Origin: Acanthochlamys bracteata
Taxonomy: Eukaryota; Streptophyta; Magnoliopsida; Pandanales; Velloziaceae
Length of the DNA: 64,000 nucleotides
Direction of reading: 5' to 3'
Assembly: GCA_019914995.1 (NCBI GenBank)
Contig: CM034128.1
Location: 3,970,501-4,034,500, forward strand
The position numbers and the translations under genes are program-made. Positions 1-11,921 of the stretch are shown here, in pieces. The notes under the pieces were generated by a model that saw nothing but the letters and a program-made list of their open reading frames with translations, was not told the DNA's origin and did no database searches. Within the stretch, counting starts at the first letter, position 1; the number at the start of each line of letters is the position of its first letter.

Positions 1-113
1 TGTCCTCCTATAGTGATTTTTTTGCTTCTAGAGATTATTGGTTTTGCTGTCTAATAATTGCTATTTTTCTTTTGTTTTTTGGGTTTTTGTAATGTTTGTT
101 CACTTGATATCAG

Positions 114-3100
114 AAAGAGGATGTTCACCATTCGATAATATCTGATCTCCAAAATGGGAACTCAGAAACAAGAAGACGGCTTGCTGTTTATTGCTTAAAG
201 GTTTGCCAACTGTCCTCGTATGCAAAATTAAAGAATAATAAGTATAGTCTTAATGATGGAATGCATGCAGTTTATTGCAATATGTTAAAATATTTGGAAT
301 ATATGAAAAGTAAGTTTAAACTAAAATATGATACTCTGCTGTGCCTTGTTATTGTTGTACTAAGAATAATTAACTGCATACTCTTGCTCCATGGAAGCTT
401 CAGGAAATGCCGATTCAATTTGAACTAAAGGCTGAACCTTAAAGGAAGGGGCTTCGCCTTTTGGTAGTGTTTTTGCTAAGACTAATAAAATTTTAGTAAT
501 GTTTTCTGTTTATTCTTTTGGAATTTAGAAATACTTGTTGTGGATTAAATGCTTTTTTACTCTGAAGAATATGACTGGTGTGGGGATTGCATAGTGGTGT
601 AGATACTATCCCAAGGAGATCCTTTAGAAGATTGATTATGTTTCATGGAAACATTGTACGGAGGACATTCTAGAAGGTTGAAATTGGAAAATGATTATGC
701 TAGACAAGCCTGCTAGTGTAAGTACCATATGCTTCCAAACTCTTATGAATTGTTTGGCAGGATGCCTATCTCCCGCAAAGACTACTTGACAAATTGATGT
801 TCATTTATAACTATGTTGAAATGGCACGAGTTACCGGAGTCCCTATCTCGCTCCTCCTTTCGAGGGGCCAGAGCATCAAGGTGCCATTCTCTTGCTATTG
901 CTTACGGTTTTGACACGAGGTGAAGTTTCTATCATCTAAGTTATAGCACTTCCACTTTGTAGGTGCTTTCTCAACTTTTGAGAAAGGCGAAGCAAAGGAA
1001 CCTTGTCCTTCCAAATATTAGAGGACAAGGATCAGGACAAGATTCTTTTGAAGGTGCAACAGTAAGTACTTACAGTTGCAGTTTCTATATGTTTCTGTTT
1101 AGAAATGAGTCAATACAAGTTAGAACCCTCTGAATGAATCGAAGAACCTCCTTCTGAAATGTGTCTTTCTTTTCTCTTTTTTCCTAAGGCTGTTTGCATC
1201 TCTAAGAGAAAGTGAAGAAGAAACAGCCAAACATAGAAGCTTTTATCCTTTGCTGTTGTTTATGAGAGAAAGAACTACTAGGAGAGAAAAGAAGGAAGTC
1301 CTATCTACTACTATTTGGGTTTAGCCCTCCTGAGAGGAGGACATGGAAGAATTCTTCTTCTTCTTTTTTGTCTTTCTCCTTTCACTTTCTCTAACATTAG
1401 CATTTTCTTTTCTATTTTTCTTAAACCAAACATAGTGTAAGCATTCCATTAGGGCCTAGCAGTTGTCTTACTAAAATTTTTGGTCAGCATGATAATGGTG
1501 ACAAATTGGTTTCAATCTCTAACTTAATGACTATCTCGCTTAAAGGTTTTGGAAGCCAGGGTGGGATTTTATGAAAAGCCAATTGCTACTTTGGATTTTG
1601 CCTCTTTGTATCCCTCCATCATGATGGCATACAACCTGTGCTACTGCACTTTGGTAAGTCTAGGTTTCCTTCTCTATCAAGCATAATTGACTCAAACATA
1701 CTTATTCTTCTAAGAAAAACATGGCAGCATTGTTTGCAGAGATAAAATTTAAATTGTTTCCCTTGTTTTGATGTGAAGGTGACAACAGAGAGTGCCCGTC
1801 AGTTGAACTTGCCAGCTGATAGAGTCAATAGAACTCCATCAGGAGAACTGTTTGTTAAAGCTGATCTTCAGAAGGTAGAGGCCATTTATGTCAGATAAGA
1901 TTTTAGGTTGGTTGCTATTTATTGTGTAAAAAATAAGATGATGATTTCGTTTTGTTTGATTTACAGGGTGTACTTCCAGAAATTCTTGAAGAACTATTGG
2001 CTGCTCGTAAAAGAGCCAAAGCAGATCTTAAGGTAGACTTATCCATAAATATGCTTATCTACATATCATCTAGTGATTCTTGATATTTCTCATTGAACAA
2101 TTCTGCCAAAATTGATATCTGGATCTTATGTCATTCAGGAGGCAAAAGATCCACTTGAAAGGGCTGTATTGGATGGTCGTCAACTTGCTCTGAAAGTAAG
2201 GCTTTGCCCTTTTGTTTTTTTGATCTATTGAATCTTTTCTGCCTGCTGATTTAATTTCTCTTGAATACTGAGCTTCATATGCACGAAACATATCTTTGCA
2301 GATTAGTGCAAACTCAGTCTACGGGTTCACGGGTGCTTCTGTTGGGCAATTACCTTGTCTAGAAATATCTTCTAGTGTGACCAGCTATGGTATCTAATCT
2401 TTTATCAGTTAGAATTCTTATATGATGCTCCATTTTTTTCAAATTCCAATTCTCAGATGTGTCATTTCTACTTGAAAATTTTTGTAGCACTTGCAATACT
2501 TCTCAGTTGATATCGCCAGTTTCTTTTGGACGTTCTTTTACTTTACATGTTCAGGTAGGCAGATGATTGAGCAAACAAAGAAGCTTGTTGAAGAGAAGTT
2601 CACATCAGATGGTGGATATGATCATAATGCAGAAGTATGTCAATCTATGGCGTCTAATGCGTTAGAAAAGTACTTTGAAAAGTGGTATTTTTGAGGATAC
2701 ATTTCTGTGATGTTTTTTCAGCTACTTATTTTACTAAAATGATTAATGATTGATATTTTTCAATTATGATTATACTTCTGGTGTCCATTATAAGACCATT
2801 ATTTTTAATGCTGTGACGTTAAGTTTGGTCATGACTCAATCAGAGCTAAAAAGTTCAGTGTTTGTGATGTCTATTGGACTCATGTTATTAGGTTATATAT
2901 GGAGACACCGACTCTGTTATGGTGCAATTCGGTGTGCCAACTGTTGAAGCGGCAATGAAGTTAGGAAGAGAAGCTGCTGAATACATCAGTGGGACTTTTA
3001 CGAAGGTATGTTAAATCTCAATCAAGAGACTGTATTACTTGTATGACCTCTAAATATTGATTAACACCTTGCTACATTCTTCACAGCTTATGGTGCTTTA

Positions 3101-6058
3101 ACTGTGTTTCATACGACGCTTCAGTTTAAAAGTCATAGTTGAACCTGCTTATGCATTCAATCCTAAATGTGATTCCTAGCCATTATTTTAATTATGAAAG
3201 TGATACCTATTCCTTAGTTCTTCCTTTTTGACAGTTTTCAGACTATTGGCATGTCTGTTTATAATAACGAACAAATTTATATACGAGGCATACATATCTA
3301 TATTATGATGACTATATTTATGTGGTTGTGCGAACATGTATATGTGCAGTTAGTATATCATATTTTATATCTATATTTACAGGATTGTTTCTGCTAGGAC
3401 GTTAGTATACTCGTAGACGTAAAGAGCTTCATCGCCTGACCAATCTTTAGCTTCAGTGTTTTGCTCAGCTGCTTTAGTGTGTATTTTTTTAATAGCTTTT
3501 CTTTTAGAAAAGTAATATTTAATTTTCTATGACTATTGTACTTGAAGCCCATCAAACTAGAGTTTGAGAAGGTATACTATCCATACTTATTAATTAGCAA
3601 GAAGAGATATGCTGGATTGTACTGGACCAAACCCGAAAAGTTTGACAAGATAGATACCAAAGGTATGATTTGGACTCTGATTTTAGAATTGGATCTTGAA
3701 CGGGATGTTCTTACTCAATATTTTCTTTTTCTTTAAAAAAGGTATTGAGACAGTCAGAAGAGACAACTGCTTGTTAGTGAAAAACCTGGTAACAGAATGC
3801 CTTCACAAGATATTAATGGACCGAGATGTTCCTGGTGCTGTACAGTATGCCAAAAGCACAATTTCTGATCTTCTCATGAACCGCATGGATTTGTCTCTTT
3901 TGGTTATAACAAAGGTGAAAAAGCTACCTCAAGATGCAAGCCTTTTAGTGAAATTTAGAAAAAATTGTCTGGGATATATTTGTGTGATTGACCTTGTCTT
4001 TAAACTGCTTTGAGTTTGTTGATAGGGTCTGACTAAAACAGGAGATGATTATGCTGTAAAGGCTGCACATGTCGAACTTGCAGAGCGCATGCGGAAAGTG
4101 AGAATCTCTTCTCTATATTATCAAGCTATATACAATGTAACTAATGAGATTTTTAGGAAAGAATAATCTGTTAGCAATCACCTTCATTATTGCCATTTGA
4201 CTCTAAAAGGCAATATGGTCTATCCACATTTTATACTAAAAATTTACAGCATTTTAGAACTTGCGTTCCTGGTCCAGTCCTTGACATTTAAATGCTTAGA
4301 GGAAAATTTTGATTTAAGAGAACTGCTTCTTGTATTTAGTGTATGCCTGTAAGGATTAGCACAAGCATGTTTTACAAAGAGAGGCCTTACCTTCTTTCAT
4401 GAAACTTGAATATGTTTCCTGGTTTACTCGCATGAGTATCTATATGCTAACCAGTATTTCGTATTACTATGATATCACTTTAAGTTTTCATCACCACAAG
4501 CTGCAGTCCAAGACGAGTGAGCGTTCCTATAGAATGAGGGTTTCAAGGTCTAGCTATATCAGATATATGCTATTGAGTCTAAATTCTGAGCTCTTGGCAT
4601 CACATATTTAATTGTTTGTTACTTGTCCTGCTAGAGGGATGCTGCTACTGCTCCAACTGTTGGAGATCGTGTACCCTATGTCATAATTAAAGCTGCAAAA
4701 GGAGCCAAGGTAATTCCATTTCATGCTTAATGAGCAGGTGCTATTGAATGCCATTCTCTATTTTAGTTACACTTTTTTGTCAACAGGCTTATGAAAAGTC
4801 TGAAGATCCGATATATGTTCTGGAGAACAACATTCCAATAGATCCTCATTACTACCTTGAAAATCAGATAAGCAAGGTAATGCCAGTTTGTAGCAGAGAC
4901 TAGACTTGAGAGTCATGTTTTCCTTAAATCTGATGTTACTTGCATCCAGCCACTTCTGAGAATATTTGAGCCAATTCTGAAAAATGCAAGTAGAGAGCTT
5001 CTTCATGGCAGTCACACCAGAGCTGTTTCAATCTCAACTCCTTCGAACAGTGGTATAATGAAGTTTGCAAAGAAACAACTGAGCTGCCTTGGGTGCAAGA
5101 CAGTGATTAGGTAAAATAATTCATCTAAAAGCACTGTGCTTTGAGTTAGTTCACTTAACGCACTTGCTGTCATTCTTGGGACTGCAAAACCTGGAATATG
5201 TGCAGTCTTGTTGACGACAATGAGAGCCAATTGAATGTGCCTAAAGTGAGAGGAATTCTCTTTTGTTCTTAGGCCTTGTCATGTTCACTGGTCTTACAGA
5301 AGTCAAAATTGTGGCTTGAAGTGGCTTAACTATCCTTGTTTGACAGACTGCACAAAGATGCCATGTAGAGAATCCCTGTCTTCAGGGAATATCCCAAAAT
5401 TTGTCCCATTTTCAAGTGGGTTCCTGTTGGTGTTGTAAATTTGCTTAATTTCAGAGGAAAAACATGCTGCCCATGTTTAGATCTATTCACTATTTTTTGC
5501 TGCTATGCTCATATTCATGTTAGAAGTAGTGCTGACTCATCTTGTGATTCCAGTGATGCAGATCAAACACTTTGTGTACACTGCAAAGGAAGAGAAGCTG
5601 AAATTTACTGCAGAACTGTCGCAAATGGTGATCTTCTACCTTTGCTTTCCAATCTTTTCATTGAGTTAAAGGCTCTTCCTTTTCTCTTGCCATGGTCTGA
5701 GTCATCTCACACATGCATATTTCCCACACATCTTACAGTTTCAGAACTAGAGAAGGTCTTTGGTAGACTATGGACACAATGCCAAGAGTGCCAAGGATCA
5801 CTTCACCAAGATGTCCTATGTACAAGGTTTCTTATATATCTTTAACTTCAAACTTCAAATGCTGCTAACATACTATTTAGTACTACCATTATGAATTACT
5901 ACTTTATAGTTCCAACTGCTAAGACTCGCACAGAGTGCTAATATAGTCGCTGTTCTATTGTATGACTCAGTCGTGACTGTCCAATTTTCTACCGAAGAAA
6001 AAAAGCACAGAAGGACATGGCTGAAGCTAAGATGCAGCTTGATAGGTGGAGTTTCTAG
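114..6058 (+). CDS. POLD1: DNA polymerase delta catalytic subunit, C-terminal part (5' end outside window)
   Basis: Family B replicative polymerase that extends the lagging strand in the nucleus with PCNA. Nineteen exons, all GT-AG and all in phase: 114-200, 761-880, 963-1061, 1546-1653, 1779-1874, 1967-2032, 2139-2195, 2302-2389, 2555-2634, 2892-3005, 3548-3662, 3742-3914, 4026-4097, 4635-4709, 4787-4876, 4950-5110, 5554-5627, 5739-5826, 5971-6058. They encode 616 residues ending DRWSF. Polymerase motif A ([10 protein letters not shown]), motif B ([12 protein letters not shown]) and motif C (YGDTDSVMV) are intact. The C-terminal cysteine clusters are both present: CysA (CLGCK..CVHCKG) and CysB, the iron-sulfur site (CQECQ..CTSRDCP). 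Plant POLD1 is about 1095 residues, so the N-terminal and exonuclease half lies upstream of base 1. The gene is tail to tail with the RGLG gene. I see no lesion; the call is near certain. Confidence 0.97.
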
Positions 6059-7515
6059 GTCAGGAAAGTAGTACAGGAAAGCACCAATGTGCTACTTGCT
6101 CATTGTATCAGGTTTTTGGATACCTTTCCATGATTGCATGCTCTCGTCCCCCTTTCTTTCTCGAAGGACCTTCACTGATGACAACATAACTAAATCATGT
6201 TCTGGTTTGTTGTTGCAAATGTTTCATGAAGCATTTTAGGATATCGTACAAATGTAACGTAAGTAAAACCTTGAGAAGGTTGGGGAGAGCTGTCTGGTAA
6301 CTAGTGAAGGTCAAATTTCTCCATGATCTGCTGCAGCGGAGCATATACTTTTGTTCTTGTTACCAATGTCCTGTATCGGATAAGGACAATAATTATATCT
6401 TGAGATGCCAGGATGTCTTTTGGGCATGTTGTAAATTATTTACATGGTCTTGTTGAGAGCATTTAGATGAAGACCAACAAGAATATAGTTGGCTTGATTG
6501 TTGGGGCTGTATATTTCTGTTGTTGTATATGTACCAACAAAATGAATGCATTAATCTACCCTAGTCGTAGACATGCTTGGGTTATAGTTCGTAGTCAGCA
6601 ACTTCCACTCCATGTTTTATGTTAATGTCAACCATGACAGTGACACTCTTCATTTCAGAACGGAGAATTCAAGTATTTTCTTATGCTTTTATCATTGTGC
6701 GACAACAATGACATGAAGAAGCCAGCTGTTTGCCATATCCAAATATGTTTCAGAAGGATAAGGCAACGATCTTCATGGTAGCTGAAAGCCAGCAAGATAC
6801 CTGTCCCAGTTTCACTTGGTGAATTCACTAACGTTGCCTTCAACCATTCAAAAAATTTCGGTTCTCAACTCTCAAACATAAGTTTAGCAATTTGTTGCTA
6901 GAATCAAAATTTTCTTGTTTCTTCCGTTGGACAAAGAGGTGGCAGTGGGCTTCTAACAGTATTCAATCATGATTTCAAAGCAAATTGCTGACTAATCGTC
7001 GCATCAAACTTAGATGAGACATGCGGCAGACTGCATACGCACTACACTACACTGCACAAACAAACAAACTTTTCTTGGCTAGAAGTGGATGAATCAGTAA
7101 TGGCATCTCAGTTGAACAAACAAGCAGAGCTGTACTCTGTGGCATTCACCTGGAAATTACCAAAGTAACAGTTGAACTATAGACTATATGAAATGTTTTA
7201 TTGAGTTTGACATATATAGAATTTTGGTCCACAATATTTACACAATTGATTCAGAATGAACTTTGGTAGAAAGATAAATTACAAGGGCAAGGGATATTCC
7301 AAAGGCATAAAGAAGCATACCAGTACAAACTGCTAAGAGATTCAGCGACAACAAGCTTATATGTAATCTATTATCATAGTCGGTTCTGTGTACTTGAATT
7401 TAAAGAGCAATTTACAGATGCAATATCTGCAGCTGACTACCTGTGACCATTAGAGTGGCTCATGTTTCACGCTGAAGAATACTGCAGGCTGAGGAAGCTT
7501 GAGAGACAGCTTCAA
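6059..7515. other. 3' flanks of two convergent genes
   Basis: The stop of POLD1 and the stop of the RGLG gene face each other across about 1.46 kb. The left part is probably POLD1 3' UTR. AATAAA-like signals in minus orientation (TTTATT near 7197) fit the end of the RGLG transcript. I see no coding exon or mobile element here. Confidence 0.5.
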
Positions 7516-10304
7516 CTAGGAAAAGAGTCTCACACGCATTGTAATAGGTGCTCGGCAGATGGGGCACAAAGATAAAGAGGCACCACATTCCTTGCAAGTC
7601 TACACAAGTGAAAAGATGATAGAGTCAACTGATACTGGATAAAAATAGTATGTTTGCATATTTTGCTACATCTAAAATTCACTTTCATATAAATCAAAAG
7701 CAAACTTTTTTTAGGCAGAAAAGGGAACTCACAAGATGACCACAGCCGAAAGCCATATCCCTCGACTTTGTCAAGCAAATAGGGCAAACCTTTAAAATAT
7801 TTGCAAAATGCTAAAGTGAATCTAAAATATTAAAACAGTAAGCAAGAATCTTTGGATAACAGTACCTGCTCTGTAGAAGCATTAAGGTTATTTGATTGTT
7901 CAGAGCTGCTGAAACTGTCTGACATCTTTGCATTATCATGTTCTATAACTGCACGTGGGGGAGGGAGAACCTTCGGTTTACCAGGTCTTCCCTTATGCTT
8001 TCTATAAAATAAGAAAAGTGAGTAACCTTCGAGTAGGTAGCCAAATCGGTAATCTGTATTGAGCAAATCCAGAAGACGTACTCCATTGGCATGAGACTTT
8101 GTGTAAATCTATACTGAAAAGGAATTTCCATGAGGGCAGCAAGAGCAAAGGCTGCTTCTTTTTTGGTAATCTCCATGTTTGTTTGCATTATCTTCGTGAA
8201 GTCAACGAACTGAAAAATATCACCAACAATAAGAACATGTTTGCATCTTTTTCTTCTAAAAAAAGCAGCTTATTAATATAATAAGTAGCTAATTAAGTCT
8301 ATAAAGATCTCAAATAAATAGCTACTAAGATACACCTGAAAGTTGTCAAATGCTCTCTGAGGTATGTGATCATCAAATTGCTTCATTGCATCCCAAGGTC
8401 CATCTCCCACACCAACCATGACAATTGAAAGAGGATAATGACTGAAAAGTAAAACTTGGTTTGCATTAGAAGTGATATTAAGATAAGAACTTGGAACAGA
8501 AGAAAACATTCGTGCTGCCTTACCTAGCATCAACAATAGCATCTACTGTTGCACGTTCTTGTGGACTCAAATTTCCTTGTGGTACATCAGGGTTCCTAGT
8601 AACCTGATATACTTTCATAGAAGCATTATGCAAACGTATGGAATCAAACACTGAAATATGTAATTTTGTGTTGTTTTTCATTTTATACCTGTCCATCGGC
8701 AATTATCACAAGGACATGGTATTGCCATTTGCTTCTCTCAACAATATCCATTGATGCATGGATGACTGGAGCAAACGCCGTTGGTCCTGCAGATCATAAA
8801 GAATGCAAGTATTAAGCAGCTAATCCTTTTCTTTTAAATTCTGTAGAGTATAGAAGGAAAAAAAACGTAACAATGAATGGTTGATAATTCAGTGAGCTTT
8901 ATTGTAAATGGAAGATATTCAAACATAGAGATGACACTCGAAAGTATTACAGCAATCTGTAGAGATGACAAATATTTAAGAAACCAACTGTTGTAGATAT
9001 TAGAGTATAGGGGAATGCATTTTAAGTCATTGAAGCTGGTGTTACTGAAGTCCTTTTTCAATAACTAATTCAATATTCACTGACAAATAATAAATATTTT
9101 AAGTAGATTCAAGTACCATGCACGAAAAAGTTGAACCTGATAAGTGAAGAATTGGAACAATCTCTCTGTATCGTGCAAGTGCCTCCTCAAAGCCACGACA
9201 AGGTCGATGATCAGAATAAAAGCTGAAGACATTTTGATCACGAGTGGTGGCTAAAATGAAGAGAAGGAAAAACATGTAAATGGCATTGAAAAAGCTCTCC
9301 AGTAAAGGAGTTGATAAACAATCACTAAAAAGAACAAAAAAAACTAACCATCACCAAATCCAAAACAAGGTATCAGATTATCCTCGTCAAATGGAGATAA
9401 TGTGCGACCAATAATGGATATAGCTTGCTCATATGGGTTTCGTATGTTGCCAATTGCATGAAGAGACCTCCTTCCAAATGAGTACCTACCTATTGCCAAT
9501 GGCAAGAAAAAGTTGGCTGCGCTTAGATAACTCTCATGTTAATCCTTGAATTTTAAGCAGGATATTGAATTATGCTAGGTGGGAGGTACTCCACCTACCT
9601 GTCCACTCATTGCTTTTTGTAAAATCAATGCCAAGAATTAAGTTTGATGACTCAAGGCCTGAATCTCTTAATGCATCTATGACCTAAATTAGAGAAATAC
9701 AATCAGAGAACCACCTACGCATAGCGCTAAGTCGTCAAGTGGTTTGAAACCACAGAGTAGAATATGTTCGTATGCAAATGAACGAACAAACTATTGATAT
9801 AATACTATCTCATATATCCAGGTGGCAAATTTCAACAGTAACATGTATAAAATTGATTTTTATACCAGTCTTGCTAAAAGAGCCTATTTATTACTGCAAG
9901 CATATGCTAACTGAACCTACAAACTAGCAAATGTTTTAGCAGTGAAATAGAAATAAAGGAAAGAAGAGAGAGAATATGTGCAAGGGGATTTTGGGGGCTT
10001 AAAAACAACTACTACAATTCGTATAGGAATTTAAAAGACTTAGAAAACTAGCAAATGTTTTAAGCGTATGATTAGCCATCTGCTAAGATATAAAAGCAAG
10101 AATGACGTTCAGTTTTCATTTTTATTTACGCAAGTTTAATGAGGGTACCCAGAAAAGGCATGAATACTAATTGATGTTCATCAAGTCCTTGCATATGAAA
10201 CCATAAGCCTTATTCCATTGTCAAAAGACTTATACCTGATCAAGGGAGCTGAAATTATCAGCTATAAAGGAAGCCTGCTGCTTTGTCCGGTTACTTAAAT
10301 CCAT
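7516..10304 (-). CDS. Copine/VWA-domain RING E3 ubiquitin ligase, RGLG3/RGLG4 type
   Basis: A plant RGLG-family E3 ligase; relatives act in jasmonate, ABA and drought signalling at membranes and in the nucleus. Eleven in-phase exons: 10304-10236, 9683-9599, 9489-9349, 9250-9137, 8786-8689, 8603-8524, 8441-8336, 8209-8082, 8001-7866, 7789-7733, 7599-7516, giving 365 residues. Residues about 35-270 are the VWA/copine domain, with a MIDAS-like DFTKS and the motif [15 protein letters not shown] basic and proline-rich linker (KVLPPP) follows near residue 280. A C3HC4 RING finger closes the protein ([17 protein letters not shown].. CPICRAPI, residues 321-354). The chosen ATG is the first in frame of the exon and gives [10 protein letters not shown]. 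Many relatives instead begin MG and are N-myristoylated, so a further 5' exon may exist. An alternative reading of the 8082 splice would add unrelated residues, so I used the GTACGT donor. RGLG3 is the likely ortholog from its position beside POLD1. Confidence 0.9.
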
Positions 10305-11921
10305 ATAATACCGGTTGAATAAAAACTTATCTCCACAATTTGAAGGAATCTGGTACTCTATCCAAAAGCAAAAAGAGAGAATATAAAAAGTCCCATGAAT
10401 TATTTTGTGTTACTAAAACAAACATTTCTCATCATAGCTCAGATTATCTGTTACAGACTAAAAGTTGCATCCAAGCTATAAAATATCAATCAGCTCCTTC
10501 CTTCTACTTATACGCCAATTATAATCAAGAAAACATTGTCGTGAGTTTTGAATTTGATCACTCACGATCAGTATGAAACAATAAGCAAACACCTTGATCC
10601 TTAACAAATAACAAAGGAAAATCTTTACTCAATCTTCACAGAAACAAGAAATCTAAACTACAATTCTCAATTAGTCTAGAATTAAAAGGAAAACAACAAC
10701 GACGATGCTCACCAATTCAATTTAATCCATGCTTCCTATCAATGGCCAAACTGATAACTTATTAGAGAGAGGGAGCGTAGGCGTTGGTCTTATCGTTCCC
10801 AGAAGCGTAACGGTTGCGTGTTAAAGGGCACCCAGTTGGCGCGAGTCTGCTCCCTCGCGGTTGACTTTAACACAACTGAAACGGAATGGATACTCTCCCA
10901 TTACCCGATATCCAAATCAACTTCAAAGAGAGGTTTCCTCTTCTTTTTTTTTTATGAATTTTTTATTCTTAAAGTAATGTTGTAACAAAGTGGTCAACAA
11001 AGGAACAACCCACAAGCCAACAATAGAATAGAAGAGAGTTTTCCTCTCCCATTACCCGATATCATGCAGAACTTTTTTCCCTGAGAAAAGCTACTTGCTT
11101 TAGTAGAAGAGAATTGCGTGAAGTCTTACGAATAAAAATAGTCGAGTGATAATCAAGAATCTTTAGCACATCTTACGTTGCTTTCTTCCATTAGTCTAAC
11201 AACGATGGCGTTTTCCATAAATCAAAAGTTAACTACGTTCTTTACGAATGACATACACCTACCTTCACCTGCGGAGAAGATCTGGAACGCCAAACTCTCT
11301 AGTCTGGCACTTACAGAACCTTACCGCTTCCCATGCAGCATTGAAAAAAGTAGTTCTTTGAAATATCAGAAAAATAATTTTTTATTTTTTATTTTATAAT
11401 ATATTTTTTATAAATATTTAAAAATTTAAAAAATATAAAAAGTTATAATAAAATTTTTGTATTATATATTTTTATTATTTTTTAAAATAAAAATAAAACT
11501 TATTTTTCAAAAAAATAAAAATATTTTTATTTCAGAATAAAATTTTAAAAATACTTCCGAACTCGGCCTTATGCCAACTACGGCAAAGTATAAACATTTG
11601 AAGTAAAAATACACAACACCAGTAAGATCTGCAGTACAGGCATTCATCATTCCGCAAATACACATTGGTGTTACACTTTAAGAAGAGTATCCCTCCTTAC
11701 TGTTGCCCAACAAAATCAAGGAGGAAATTTCCTGCCTAGCAGTAGTAATACACGATATTAAGTTACACGTATACAACTAGTAAAAAAACAATGTCTAACT
11801 CCTATATTCATCTTTTGAAGTATTTTGAAGCCTGGTGTTAGCTTCGATCTCTTGAGGGACCTGCCACGTCTTCTGGAGACGGTCATCCCTCCCCGATAAT
11901 AGCTATGACTGAACAAGCTGT
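10305..11921. other. Intergenic: RGLG 5' region and PMT 3' region, with one AT-rich repeat
   Basis: The right part of the RGLG leader and promoter probably lies within 10305-10900. A short AT-rich repeat sits at about 11360-11565 (listed separately). The stretch 11580-11921 probably holds the 3' UTR of the methyltransferase gene. No further exon was recognised. Confidence 0.4.
11360..11565. repeat. AT-rich dispersed repeat, copy 1
   Basis: Almost pure A/T tract with the family core: a TTTATAAATATTT block, an AAAATTTAAAAAATATAAAA block, then a TAATAAAATTTTT block. The same order of blocks recurs at many intergenic places in this window. It is probably a short non-autonomous DNA element; I could not fix its ends. 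Confidence 0.45.

Noticed and set aside
2491-2947. Two short + strand frames inside POLD1
   Set aside because: They read from intron into exon; phase-matched splice sites explain the true exons at 2555-2634 and 2892-3005.
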